DNA of 28,816 nt from an uncultured Oscillospiraceae bacterium (GTDB taxonomy: Bacteria; Bacillota; Clostridia; Oscillospirales; Oscillospiraceae), in NCBI GenBank assembly GCA_910589085.1, contig CAJUSG010000004.1, forward strand, positions 1 to 28,816, in the 5' to 3' direction. The position numbers and the translations under genes are program-made. Shown here one piece after another: positions 5,999 through 13,600 of this stretch. The notes below the pieces were generated by a model. That model worked only from the letters and a program-made list of their open reading frames with translations, did no database searches and was not told the DNA's origin. Position 1 is the stretch's first letter. The number at the start of each line of letters is the position of its first letter.

Positions 5999-8356
5999 TT
6001 ATTTGTCCTCTTCTTGGGCACATTGTTCAGAAATCGCCCGGTCAATCTCCGCTGTCCGGCTGGCGTAGAAGTCGCACAGCTCGGCGGCCAGCTCCAGATC
6101 GGGCCCCTCGGCCAGGATGCGCAGGGCGGAGCGGCGGGCGGCGGGGGTGAGGTAGACCCAGCCGCTGCCGGTTCGCATCCGCAGGCCCTCGCCAACGGGG
6201 CTGCGGCCCTGGTCCCGGGCCAGCGCCCGCATGACCCGGCCCCGGTCGGAGGACAGGGGCACCTCCCTTCTCCAGGAGGAGAAACGGGGGGTTTTGGACA
6301 CCAGACTCTCCAGCTTCTGGCCGGAGACCGCCATTCGGGCGCAGATCCGCAGGGCGGCGGCGGGGGCCTGCCGCATCCAGGGCTGGGCGGCGTACAGCGT
6401 CCGGGCCTGATCCCCGTCCCGGTCCAGCCGCAGGACGGTTCCGCCGTAGCCGGCGGCCACCAGTTCCACCGCGGCGCTGGCCCCCGGGGGAACGGCCACC
6501 TTGCCGCAGCCGTTTTCCATCTCGATCAGGGCGGTGAGGGCCAGGAGCTGACCCGGGTCCACCACTGCCCCCCGCTCGTCCTGGGCGGTGAGGAAGAAGC
6601 CGCCCCGCTGGGCCTGGAAGGCGATAATTCCGGGCCGCCAGCTCTTCTCCAGCCGGCAGCCCAGGGCGGACAGCGCCCAGCGCAGCGCCCGGTCCTCCGG
6701 CGTGGCGTCCCCCACCGCCGCCGTGACCCGACGCAGGGCGGGGCGGTGGAGACCCGCCAGCTCCACCAGTTCCCGGGCCCACAGCTCTGGGGACAGGTCC
6801 GACTGCCGCAGGCGGCCTACCTGGCCGCTCCGGGTCCGGCGCACCTCACCCTGGAGCAGGGCGTGCTCCAGCTTTCGTTCCCGGGCCCGGCCCAGGGGAA
6901 GGCCGGCCTGGTCAAAGAGATGGAGGTAAACGGTTCCACCACTCTCCTCTACGAACAGTGAAAGGGGCAGCTGGTGATGGACCGCCGCCCCGGCGCCTTG
7001 GACGGGGCTGTCCAGGGTGTGGATCAGGGCGTCCCCGCCGGCGGCGGCGATTCCGGCGGCGGCGGCCCGGGCCAGCATTCCGGCTCCGGGGGTGGGAGAG
7101 CAGCCCAGTCCCACCGGGCCCTCCGCCCCCAGGACGCTGCCCAAGGTGAGCAGGGCCTCGGGGCCCAGGTCCTCCCCCAGCACCCCGCGGATGGCGCCGC
7201 TGTCCCCGAAGCGAAGGGTCCCCTTCTGGCTGCCGCTGGTGATGGACCGGGCCAGGCGGCACCCGGCGGGGACGGTCTGACCCGGCCACAGCTTTACCCG
7301 CTCCAGCAGAACGGCCCCCTCCTCCGCCAGGGCGTTCTCCCCCAGCACCGCCCCCTCGTTGAGGACGGCCCCCTTCCGGGCGGAGGCGTCCCTGCACAGG
7401 ATGGCCCCGTAGAGGGTGGCGCGCTCCCCGGCGGCGGCGTTCTCCAGAAGGATGGACCGCTGGACCATGGCCCGCTCCCCCACGGAGCTCCCCCGCTCCA
7501 GAATGGCGTGGGGGCCGATGAGGCAGCCCGTCCCCAGGGATACCCCCTCGCCAACCCAGCAGGGGGGCACCAGGTTGAGGCCGGCGGGCAGCGGCCCGGC
7601 CGACCACACCCCGCCCTCGCGTTTGGGCAGGCCCAGGTCCAGCTTTACCTTGCCGGACAGAGCGTCGCAGGCGGCGTCCAGATAGGCCCTGCAGTCCCCC
7701 ATGTCCCGCCAGTAGCCCTCCAGGGGCAGGCCGAAGAGAGGGGCGCCCTCATGGAGAAGGGCGGGGAACAGGTCCTTGCCGAAGTCCCACACCGCATCCC
7801 GGGGGACCCGGTCCATGGCGGAGGGGGACAGCACGTAGATGCCGGTGTTGATCTGGTCGGTGAACACCTGCCCCCAGCCCGGCTTCTCCACAAACCGCTC
7901 CACCCTGCCGTCCTGGCCGGTGAGGACCAGGCCGTACTCCAGGGGGTTCTTGTGCCGGTACAGGCCCAGGGTGGCCCAGGCCCCCCGCTCCCGGTGAAAT
8001 TCTGCCAGAGCGGTCAGGTCCAGATCGCACACGCAGTCGCCGCTGATGACCAGAAAGTCCTCCGCCCCGATGTGCGTCATGCAGTTCTTTACGCTCCCCG
8101 CCGTTCCCAGGGGCTCATCCTCGGTGAACCAGGTCAGCCGCACCCCCAGCCGGTCCCCGCCGCCGAAGTAGTCCATCACCGCCTGGGGCTTGTAGCACAG
8201 GGTAACACAGATATCGGTGATTCCGTGCCGCTTCAGCAGGTTGATGATGTGCTCCATCACCGGCCGCCCCAACAGGGGGGTCATGGGCTTGGGACTGCCC
8301 AGAGACAGCGGCCGCAGCCGGGTGCCCTCGCCCCCCGCCATAATGACAGCTTTCAA
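5999..8356 (-). CDS. Sugar-phosphate nucleotidyltransferase fused to degenerate phosphomannomutase domain
   Basis: The product has 785 residues in three parts. Residues 1 to about 235 are a nucleotidyltransferase domain with the signature MAGGEGTRLRPLSLGSPKPM, the GDCVCDLD metal-binding segment and FVEKP. About 245-375 is a left-handed beta-helix hexapeptide region. About 380-785 is related to alpha-D-phosphohexomutases, with a FGDSGAIRG start. In the mutase part the phospho-serine loop (TASHNP in active enzymes) reads VEESGGT, and the DGD metal loop reads AQDERGA, so mutase activity is doubtful. It probably makes an NDP-sugar (GDP-mannose or a glucose analogue) for surface glycans. The start is TTG (8354-8356) because only this gives the canonical N-terminus; GGAAGG lies upstream at a long spacing. 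It is transcribed from a promoter divergent to the DUF1653 gene. Confidence 0.85.
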   Translation of the reverse strand: MKAVIMAGGEGTRLRPLSLGSPKPMTPLLGRPVMEHIINLLKRHGITDICVTLCYKPQAVMDYFGGGDRLGVRLTWFTEDEPLGTAGSVKNCMTHIGAEDFLVISGDCVCDLDLTALAEFHRERGAWATLGLYRHKNPLEYGLVLTGQDGRVERFVEKPGWGQVFTDQINTGIYVLSPSAMDRVPRDAVWDFGKDLFPALLHEGAPLFGLPLEGYWRDMGDCRAYLDAACDALSGKVKLDLGLPKREGGVWSAGPLPAGLNLVPPCWVGEGVSLGTGCLIGPHAILERGSSVGERAMVQRSILLENAAAGERATLYGAILCRDASARKGAVLNEGAVLGENALAEEGAVLLERVKLWPGQTVPAGCRLARSITSGSQKGTLRFGDSGAIRGVLGEDLGPEALLTLGSVLGAEGPVGLGCSPTPGAGMLARAAAAGIAAAGGDALIHTLDSPVQGAGAAVHHQLPLSLFVEESGGTVYLHLFDQAGLPLGRARERKLEHALLQGEVRRTRSGQVGRLRQSDLSPELWARELVELAGLHRPALRRVTAAVGDATPEDRALRWALSALGCRLEKSWRPGIIAFQAQRGGFFLTAQDERGAVVDPGQLLALTALIEMENGCGKVAVPPGASAAVELVAAGYGGTVLRLDRDGDQARTLYAAQPWMRQAPAAALRICARMAVSGQKLESLVSKTPRFSSWRREVPLSSDRGRVMRALARDQGRSPVGEGLRMRTGSGWVYLTPAARRSALRILAEGPDLELAAELCDFYASRTAEIDRAISEQCAQEEDK

Positions 8357-8390
8357 AACAGTTCGCCATCCTTCCGTCGGTTAGTAAGGG

Positions 8391-8419
8391 TTAGTATGGC
8401 TTGCGCCCCGGCGTTTCAA
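8391..8419 (-). promoter_or_regulatory. Promoter of the nucleotidyltransferase gene
   Basis: Minus strand: TTGAAA (8414-8419), 17 bases, TACTAA (8391-8396). Its -35 lies two bases from the -35 of the opposite promoter, so both compete for the same short region. Confidence 0.6.
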
Positions 8420-8421
8420 AC

Positions 8422-8450
8422 TTGTCCTGAAAGACAATATATGGTATAAT
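8422..8450 (+). promoter_or_regulatory. Promoter of the DUF1653/ArsC-like operon
   Basis: TTGTCC (8422-8427), 17 bases, perfect TATAAT (8445-8450), then a short leader to AAGGAGG and the ATG at 8477. Confidence 0.75.
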
Positions 8451-8476
8451 AGCGAAAAAATAAGGAGGATTTCCAT

Positions 8477-8695
8477 ATGGATATCAGACCGGGCCGCTGG
8501 CGGCACTTCAAGGGCGGGGAGTATGAGGTCATCGGAACGGCCGCCCACTCAGAGACCCTGGAGCCCATGGTGGTCTACCGGGCGCTGTATGGGGAGCGGG
8601 GCCTGTGGGTCCGCCCCGCCGCCATGTGGACCCAGCAGGTGGACCGGGAGGACTACTCCGGGCCCAGATTTATCTGCATGGAGGAGACAACATGA
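8477..8695 (+). CDS. DUF1653 domain protein
   Basis: This 72-residue protein is essentially one DUF1653 domain: an N-terminal GRWRHFKGGEYEVIGTAAHSETLEPMVVYRALYGERGLWVRP stretch, ending in a short acidic tail. The family is widespread and its function is unknown. The length is normal. AAGGAGG precedes the ATG. Its stop codon overlaps the start of the next gene (ATGA), so the two are translationally coupled. Confidence 0.88.
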   Translation: MDIRPGRWRHFKGGEYEVIGTAAHSETLEPMVVYRALYGERGLWVRPAAMWTQQVDREDYSGPRFICMEETT

Positions 8696-9024
8696 ACATT
8701 CAGATTTTTGGCAGGAGCAAGTGCTTCGATACCAAAAAGGCGGAGCGATGGTTCAAGGAGCGGCGGGTGAAATTCCAGGGGGTGGACCTGAAAAAGCAGG
8801 GCATGAGCCTGGGGGAGCTGACCAGCGTGAAGAACGCCGTGGGGCTGGAGGCCATGGTGGACCCCAGGCACCCCGACGCGGTGCTGGTGTCCTACCTGGC
8901 CGGCGATCAGGCCAGGCTGGAGAAGCTCTTTGAGGACCCCACCCTCCTGCGTACCCCTATTGTCCGAAACGGCCGGCAGGCCACCGTGGGCTTCTGCCCC
9001 GAGGCGTGGGAGGGGTGGGCGTAG
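8692..9024 (+). CDS. ArsC/Spx-family thioredoxin-fold protein
   Basis: The protein has 110 residues with the compact ArsC-like fold. The N-terminal beta strand and redox loop IFGRSKCFDTKKAERWF has one cysteine (residue 10) in a C-x-x-T setting, followed by helix-rich YLAGDQARLEKLFEDP and the cis-proline segment LLRTPIVRNG near residue 87. The family includes arsenate reductases and Spx-type transcription regulators. The lack of ars genes nearby and of a second Spx-like cysteine leaves the role open. The start at 8692 overlaps the upstream stop and has GGAGGAG eight bases before it. Confidence 0.8.
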   Translation: MNIQIFGRSKCFDTKKAERWFKERRVKFQGVDLKKQGMSLGELTSVKNAVGLEAMVDPRHPDAVLVSYLAGDQARLEKLFEDPTLLRTPIVRNGRQATVGFCPEAWEGWA

Positions 9025-9039
9025 GAATGCTTCATAAAC

Positions 9040-9132
9040 GTCCGTCAGTAGGGCAAGGGCTCTGCCCTTGCCTTTCTACCGAGGCGGAAATCTGATTTGG
9101 CAAGGGCAGAGCCCTTGCCCTACATAACGGAC
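9040..9132. repeat. Perfect inverted-repeat element (MITE-like), GTAGGG ends
   Basis: A perfect 25-bp inverted repeat (9048-9072 with 9099-9123) surrounds a 26-base core. Imperfect pairing continues outward for 8-9 bases (GTCCGT at 9040 against ACGGAC ending at 9132). Each arm is itself a palindrome (GGCAAGGGC/GCCCTTGCC), so it can fold as one long stem or two short hairpins. It may also end transcription of the ArsC-like operon. No gene is inside. Confidence 0.75.
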
Positions 9133-9215
9133 CCGTCCCAACCCTAAAAGTCCGTTTTAATGGACAGAAAATCTGCTACGCTGGGGCGTGAAACCTGGAA
9201 AGGAGGAAATTGCCA

Positions 9216-10202
9216 ATGTCAAAAAGCTCCAACCAAAAGACAAAGCTGCTCCATCTGGCCCGTATGCTCCTGCGGCAGACCGATGAAGACCACCCCCTCA
9301 CTGTCCCCCAGATTATTGAAAGGCTGGCCCGGCAGGACATCAAGGCCGAGCGCAAAAGCATCTACGACGACCTGGAGGCCCTGCGCCTGTTTGGACTGGA
9401 CATCCAGTCCCGAAAGGGGAAGGTCCCCGGCTGGTTTGTGGGAGAACGGGAGTTTGAGCTGCCTGAGGTCAAGCTGCTCATGGACGCGGTGCAGTCCTCC
9501 CGCTTCATCACCCAGAAGAAGAGCGACGCCCTCATACGAAAGCTGGAGGGGCTGGCCAGCTCCCACCAGGCGGGCCAGCTTCAGCGGCAGGTGTTTGTCT
9601 CTGGCCGCATCAAGGTGATGAACGAGAGCATCTACTACAATGTGGACAAGCTGCACTCCGCCATCGCCGCGCAGAAGGCCATCACCTTCAAGTATTTCGA
9701 CTACGATATACAGCGGAGAAAGGTGTTTCGCCAGGAGGGGAAGCGGTATGTGGTCTCCCCCTACGGGCTGATCTGGAACAGTGAGAACTACTATCTGGTG
9801 GCCTTTCACCACGCCTACCGGGAGATGCGCCACTACCGGGTGGACAAGATGACCGAGATTGTGGTCACCAGCCTGGACCGGGACGGGAAGGACCAGCACC
9901 CCGATTTTCAGCTGGCCGAGTACGGCCAGAAGCACTTTGGCATGTACGGCGGCCAGGAGGTGCGGGTCACCCTCCGGGGGCGGAAGGACAAGGCTCAGCT
10001 GGTCTGGGACCGGTTTGGCCAGGACATCATTCTGGTCCCCGACGGGGAGGAACACTTTACCGTCACCCTGCCCGTGGTGATAAGCCCCCAGTTCTTCGGC
10101 TGGCTGCTGGGGCTGGACGGCAGCGTCACCCTGGCGGGGCCCAGAGAGGCCGTGGCCGCCTACCGCCGCCGGCTGAACGCCGCCCTGGAGGAGGCCCCAT
10201 AA
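9216..10202 (+). CDS. WYL-domain transcriptional regulator
   Basis: The protein has 328 residues. The N-terminal winged helix (about residues 8-62) contains the HTH segment LTVPQIIERLARQDIKAERKSIYDDLEAL. The central WYL domain contains KAITFKYFDYDIQRRKVFRQEGKRYVVSPYGLIWNSENYYLVAFH and an R-HYRVDKM tail, and a C-terminal WCX-like region follows. WYL proteins sense nucleic-acid or nucleotide ligands and regulate DNA-damage, defence and metabolic genes. Here no defence locus is adjacent and the target is unknown. The ATG at 9216 is preceded by AAAGGAGG nine bases upstream; a TTG two codons earlier is closer to the site and cannot be excluded. Confidence 0.88.
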   Translation: MSKSSNQKTKLLHLARMLLRQTDEDHPLTVPQIIERLARQDIKAERKSIYDDLEALRLFGLDIQSRKGKVPGWFVGEREFELPEVKLLMDAVQSSRFITQKKSDALIRKLEGLASSHQAGQLQRQVFVSGRIKVMNESIYYNVDKLHSAIAAQKAITFKYFDYDIQRRKVFRQEGKRYVVSPYGLIWNSENYYLVAFHHAYREMRHYRVDKMTEIVVTSLDRDGKDQHPDFQLAEYGQKHFGMYGGQEVRVTLRGRKDKAQLVWDRFGQDIILVPDGEEHFTVTLPVVISPQFFGWLLGLDGSVTLAGPREAVAAYRRRLNAALEEAP

Positions 10203-10318
10203 GTTTCTTTCTTAAAATTTATTAAAAATGCTCCGGCACAGTGGTATTTTCTCCGCCGGTATGATATGATAGAGAAGTAAGAAAGCAGCCAAGGAGTTTG
10301 AAAGGAGGTGCTGCCGGT

Positions 10319-10741
10319 ATGACAGCATTTTGGCTGATCGCGTTTATTGCCCTTGTGGCGGGCGAGGCGGCCACGGTGGGATTGGTCTGCATCTGGTTTG
10401 CCGCGGGGGCGGTGGGCGGATTTTTGGTGGCCATTCTGGGCGGCCAGTTCTGGTTCCAGCTCATCGTATTCGCGGCGGTGTCCGCCCTGGCCCTGGCCCT
10501 GGTGCGGCCCGTGGCCTCCCGGTTTGTCCATCCCCGGCGCTCCCCCACCAACGCCGACCGGGTGCTGGACCAGACCGCCACCGTTATCCAGACGGTGGAC
10601 AATGAGGCCGGAACCGGCCAGGTCACCGTCCTGGGCCAGATCTGGACCGCCCGCTCCGCCCTGGGGGTGGTCATTCCCGAGGGGAGCCAGGTCAGGGTCC
10701 GGAGGATTGAGGGCGTGAAAGTGTTCGTAGAAACAATGTGA
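10319..10741 (+). CDS. NfeD-family membrane protein
   Basis: This 140-residue short NfeD protein lacks the ClpP-like protease domain. Two or three membrane segments (about residues 2-62) are followed by a soluble OB-fold domain (about 75-140) with the characteristic VLDQTATVIQTVDNEAGTGQVTVLGQIWTARS. It lies 22 bases upstream of a SPFH/stomatin gene, the standard NfeD partner; the pair organises membrane microdomains. ATG 10319 was chosen because AAAGGAGGT sits 9 bases upstream. A TATGATATGAT run at 10260-10270 could supply a -10 but no good -35 is seen. Confidence 0.88.
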   Translation: MTAFWLIAFIALVAGEAATVGLVCIWFAAGAVGGFLVAILGGQFWFQLIVFAAVSALALALVRPVASRFVHPRRSPTNADRVLDQTATVIQTVDNEAGTGQVTVLGQIWTARSALGVVIPEGSQVRVRRIEGVKVFVETM

Positions 10742-10763
10742 GAGGGAAAAAGGAGTTGTTCAT

Positions 10764-11738
10764 ATGGAAATTTTGAAAATTGTACTGCCCATTGCCGTCC
10801 TGGCCGTCGTGCTGTTGGTTATTTTCGGCTCCTGCGTGAAGATTGTGCCCCAGTCCCGGGCCTATGTGATCGAGCGGCTGGGCGTGTTCAGCACCGTCTG
10901 GAACGAGGGACTGAAATTCAAGGTGCCCTTTATTGAGCGGGTGGTGAAAAATGTCTCCCTGAAGGAGCAGGTGGTGGACTTCGCCCCCCAGCCCGTCATT
11001 ACCAAGGACAACGTGACCATGCAGATCGACTCGGTGGTCTATTTCCAGATTACCGACCCCAAGCTGTACACCTACGGTATTGAGAACCCCATGTCCGCCA
11101 TTGAGAATTACACCGCCACCACCCTGCGCAACATCATCGGCGACCTGGAGCTGGACCAGACCCTCACCAGCCGGGACCACATCAACACCAAGATGCGCGC
11201 CCTCCTGGACGAGGCCACCGACCCCTGGGGCATCAAGGTCAACCGGGTGGAGCTGAAGAACATCATGCCCCCCCGGGACATCCAGGAGTCTATGGAGAAG
11301 CAGATGCGGGCCGAGCGGGAGCGCCGGGAGTCCATCCTTCAGGCAGAGGGACAGAAGCAGTCCCAGATTCTGGTGGCCGAGGGCGAAAAGCAGGCCGCCA
11401 TCCTCCGGGCTGACGCCGCCAAGCAGGCGGCCGTTCTCCAGGCCGAGGGCGCCAAGCAGGCCAAGATCCTGGAGGCCGAGGCCGAGGCGGAGGCCATCAT
11501 GAAGGTGCAGCAGGCCACCGCCGACGCCATCCGCCTCATCAACGAGGCCGCGCCGGGCCAGGGCGTGCTGACCATCAAGGCCCTGGAGGCCTTCCAGGCC
11601 GCCGCCAACGGCAAGGCTACCAAGATTATCATCCCCAGCGAGCTCCAGGGCATCGCTGGCCTGGCCGCCGCCGCCAAGACCGTCTTTGACACTGAGGACC
11701 CCAAGGCCACCATCACCAAAACCGTGCCCAAGCAGTGA
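10764..11738 (+). CDS. SPFH-domain (stomatin/flotillin-like) membrane protein
   Basis: The protein has 324 residues. One N-terminal membrane anchor (residues 4-24) precedes the SPFH domain (VPQSRAYVIERLGVFSTVWNEGLKFKVPFIERV onward), which ends near PPRDIQESMEKQMRAERERRESILQAEG. An Ala/Glu/Lys-rich coiled coil of short repeats (QAAILRADAAKQAAVLQAEGAKQ) comes next, then a C-terminal segment (GVLTIKALEAFQAAANGKATKIIIP) typical of paraslipin/QmcA types. These proteins form large ring or cage assemblies in the membrane. The gene follows NfeD at 22 bases and precedes a tiny coupled ORF. The start has AAAAAGGAG upstream. Confidence 0.93.
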   Translation: MEILKIVLPIAVLAVVLLVIFGSCVKIVPQSRAYVIERLGVFSTVWNEGLKFKVPFIERVVKNVSLKEQVVDFAPQPVITKDNVTMQIDSVVYFQITDPKLYTYGIENPMSAIENYTATTLRNIIGDLELDQTLTSRDHINTKMRALLDEATDPWGIKVNRVELKNIMPPRDIQESMEKQMRAERERRESILQAEGQKQSQILVAEGEKQAAILRADAAKQAAVLQAEGAKQAKILEAEAEAEAIMKVQQATADAIRLINEAAPGQGVLTIKALEAFQAAANGKATKIIIPSELQGIAGLAAAAKTVFDTEDPKATITKTVPKQ

Positions 11739-11765
11739 GGCGAGAATCGTATGGAGGCGCTACAG

Positions 11766-11891
11766 ATGACAGACAAGCAGTTTGACAAGATCATTAAAAT
11801 GATCCGTATGGTCCTTGACGGCTGCAAAGACCTGGAGGAAGCGAAGCAGAAGGTGGAAGAGCTGTTAGAGGACAAGAAAAAGGAAGACTGA
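11766..11891 (+). CDS. 41-residue coiled-coil microprotein after the SPFH gene
   Basis: The product starts MTDKQFDKIIKMIRMV, continues through DGCKDLEEAKQKVEEL and ends in a Lys/Glu/Asp tail. It is highly charged and predicted fully helical, with no membrane segment. ATG 11766 has GGAGG eight bases upstream; an in-frame ATG at 11751 would remove that site into the coding region and is less likely. It sits 27 bases after the SPFH stop and before a strong terminator, so it belongs to the same operon. The family is not recognised. Confidence 0.65.
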   Translation: MTDKQFDKIIKMIRMVLDGCKDLEEAKQKVEELLEDKKKED

Positions 11892-11897
11892 AAACCG

Positions 11898-11923
11898 GGC
11901 CGGGGGATTTCCCCGGCCTTTTT
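11898..11923 (+). terminator. Terminator of the NfeD-SPFH operon
   Basis: An 8-bp GGCCGGGG/CCCCGGCC stem (11898-11905 with 11911-11918) with a five-base loop is followed by TTTTT. Confidence 0.92.
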
Positions 11924-12008
11924 CATGGAAAGAGGCATTTTTTTCATCGCAAATTTTTCGCCCCGCCGCACATACTGACAGCAAACATGTCAAGGAGGCG
12001 GCGGGACG

Positions 12009-12731
12009 GTGAACTGGAAAAGATTCGGAGCATTTTTATGCGCGGCATCGCTGGCGGTCCTGCTTCCCGGGCCCGAGCCCGCAAAGCAGGCGGACGCCCC
12101 GGCTGAAGTGACGCTGAGCGATCCTCCCCTGGTGGCCCTCACCTTTGACGACGGCCCCCGGTCCTCCACCACCGGCCCCCTGCTGGACGGACTGGAGCTG
12201 AGGGAGGTGCCCGCCACCTTTTTTCTGGTGGGGAACCGGATCCCGGGCAACGAGGACCTGGTGCGCCGCATGGCCGCCGAGGGCCACCAGATCGGCATCC
12301 ACACCTATGACCACGTGGAGCTGAGGGGGCTGTCCCGGCAGGATTTCGACCTTCAGGTGGGCAAGACCCGGGCGCTCATCACCCGGCTGGCCGGGGATGG
12401 GAGCTACTGGCTCCGGCCGCCCTACGGCTTTCTGGACCGGAACGCCGGGAGCTGGTGCGGCGGGCCGGTGATTCTGTGGTCGGTGGACCCGGAGGACTGG
12501 AAGGACGACGATGTGGACAGGATTGTGGCCGCCGTGGTGGAGCATGTGTCTGACGGGGATATTATTCTGCTCCATGACCTGTTTCCCAGCTCCGGACAGG
12601 CCGCCCTCTCCATTGTGGACACCCTGCTGGAGAGGGGCTTCTGCTTTGTCACCGTGGAGCAGCTGATGGAGGCCCGGGGGGTGACGCCGGAGGCGGGAGC
12701 CCGGTATCGAAAAATTCCTCCCCCGGCATAA
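12009..12731 (+). CDS. Secreted polysaccharide deacetylase (NodB domain)
   Basis: The protein has 240 residues. After an N-terminal signal/anchor segment (FGAFLCAASLAVLLPG) comes the carbohydrate-esterase-4 NodB domain. The catalytic base motif TFDDGP is near residue 46, the zinc motif HTYDH near 98-102, then RPPYG, WSVDPEDW and the late motif ILLHD. All metal and catalytic motifs are present. It probably removes N-acetyl groups from peptidoglycan or another amino-sugar polymer outside the cell. The start is GTG at 12009 with AAGGAGG upstream. It is not tightly linked to its neighbours. Confidence 0.9.
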   Translation: MNWKRFGAFLCAASLAVLLPGPEPAKQADAPAEVTLSDPPLVALTFDDGPRSSTTGPLLDGLELREVPATFFLVGNRIPGNEDLVRRMAAEGHQIGIHTYDHVELRGLSRQDFDLQVGKTRALITRLAGDGSYWLRPPYGFLDRNAGSWCGGPVILWSVDPEDWKDDDVDRIVAAVVEHVSDGDIILLHDLFPSSGQAALSIVDTLLERGFCFVTVEQLMEARGVTPEAGARYRKIPPPA

Positions 12732-12749
12732 AAAATTTTCACAAAACGA

Positions 12750-12778
12750 TTGTATTTTTTCCCGTTATCATGTAAACT
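12750..12778 (+). promoter_or_regulatory. Promoter of the 56-residue membrane protein gene
   Basis: TTGTAT (12750-12755), 17 bases, TAAACT (12773-12778), located just after the deacetylase stop codon. Confidence 0.65.
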
Positions 12779-12811
12779 GGGGACAGTAGTTTTGCGGAGG
12801 AGGTATCCCGA

Positions 12812-12982
12812 ATGAAAGTTGCCCGTTTTGTCCTGAAGATTGTGGCCCTGTCTCTGGCCGCGGCGGCCGCGGTGTGTGCCGTTATCGCCTACTGGGACGG
12901 CTTGACCGAGCTGTATGACAGCGCCAAGGGAAGGCTGCAGCGCTCTGCCCACATCGACGAGTACGACGACTACGAGGAATAA
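12812..12982 (+). CDS. 56-residue single-pass membrane protein
   Basis: The short N-terminal KVARF is followed by one hydrophobic segment (VLKIVALSLAAAAAVCAVIAY in two parts, about residues 7-27) and a polar tail ending in an acidic patch (DEYDDYEE). GGAGGAGG lies about ten bases before the ATG at 12812, a good promoter precedes it, and a hairpin follows the stop, so it is a complete small transcription unit. The layout resembles small membrane-anchored proteins common in Clostridia; no function is assigned. Confidence 0.72.
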   Translation: MKVARFVLKIVALSLAAAAAVCAVIAYWDGLTELYDSAKGRLQRSAHIDEYDDYEE

Positions 12983-12991
12983 GGCAAAATG

Positions 12992-13015
12992 ACCGCCGGC
13001 CCGAGGGCCGGCGGT
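12992..13015. terminator. Hairpin between convergent genes
   Basis: A perfect 11-bp ACCGCCGGCCC/GGGCCGGCGGT stem (12992-13002 with 13005-13015) lies between the small membrane protein and the CmpB-like gene. T-runs on either side are weak, so termination efficiency is uncertain. Confidence 0.6.
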
Positions 13016-13021
13016 TCTGCT

Positions 13022-13540
13022 TTACCGGCTGTACCACCGCAGGCAGGCGGTGTCACCGCTGCGCCGGAGCAGGGCGGCGGTGAGCAGGCCGTCGGCCAGC
13101 AGGGTGAGCAGGGCTGCCCAGCTCACCGGAGCGGGGATGCGGGCCAGCCAGGGCGCCAGCGCCGGGTGGACCCAATAGACCAGGCCCAGGGCCAGCACCC
13201 CCCAGGCCAGGGAGAAGGGCAGACACACCCGGCCCTGAATATTGCCGGGCAGGCCCTCATAGCTCCAAAAGGACACCCCCAGGGCCTTCTGGTGGTACAG
13301 GGCGGTGAGATACTCCGCCGCCGTGGCGGTCAGGCCGCCCAGCAGGAACAGCAGCCAGGGCCGGGCGTCCACCCACCCGGGCAGCAGCAGAATCAGGCCC
13401 GCGCCCAGGCCGTACACCGGACACAGGGGCAGCACCAGCAGCCCCTTCCGGTCGGGACGGCCGCCCACCGCCGCCGCGAAGGCCACCTCCAGCAGGAAGC
13501 CTAGAAAGCTGTATGCCGTAAAACTCCAAAACCAGGACAA
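13022..13540 (-). CDS. CmpB-like multi-pass membrane protein (putative ABC-transporter permease family)
   Basis: About 172 residues with five hydrophobic segments. The N-terminal FWSFTAYSFLGFLLE and the GLLVLPLCPVYGLGA motif, then the GNIQGRVCLPFSLAWG motif, identify the ABC_trans_CmpB-type family common in Firmicutes, usually annotated as a putative ABC permease without proof. I prefer a TTG start at 13540, six bases after GGAGGG, over the GTG at 13561, which has no ribosome binding site; the GTG would add seven residues. No ATP-binding partner is adjacent. Confidence 0.78.
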   Translation of the reverse strand: MSWFWSFTAYSFLGFLLEVAFAAAVGGRPDRKGLLVLPLCPVYGLGAGLILLLPGWVDARPWLLFLLGGLTATAAEYLTALYHQKALGVSFWSYEGLPGNIQGRVCLPFSLAWGVLALGLVYWVHPALAPWLARIPAPVSWAALLTLLADGLLTAALLRRSGDTACLRWYSR

Positions 13541-13600
13541 AAAATCCCCTCCGTTTCTCACCGTTAGGGTGTGAAATCGGAGGGGGTTTATACCTGATGC

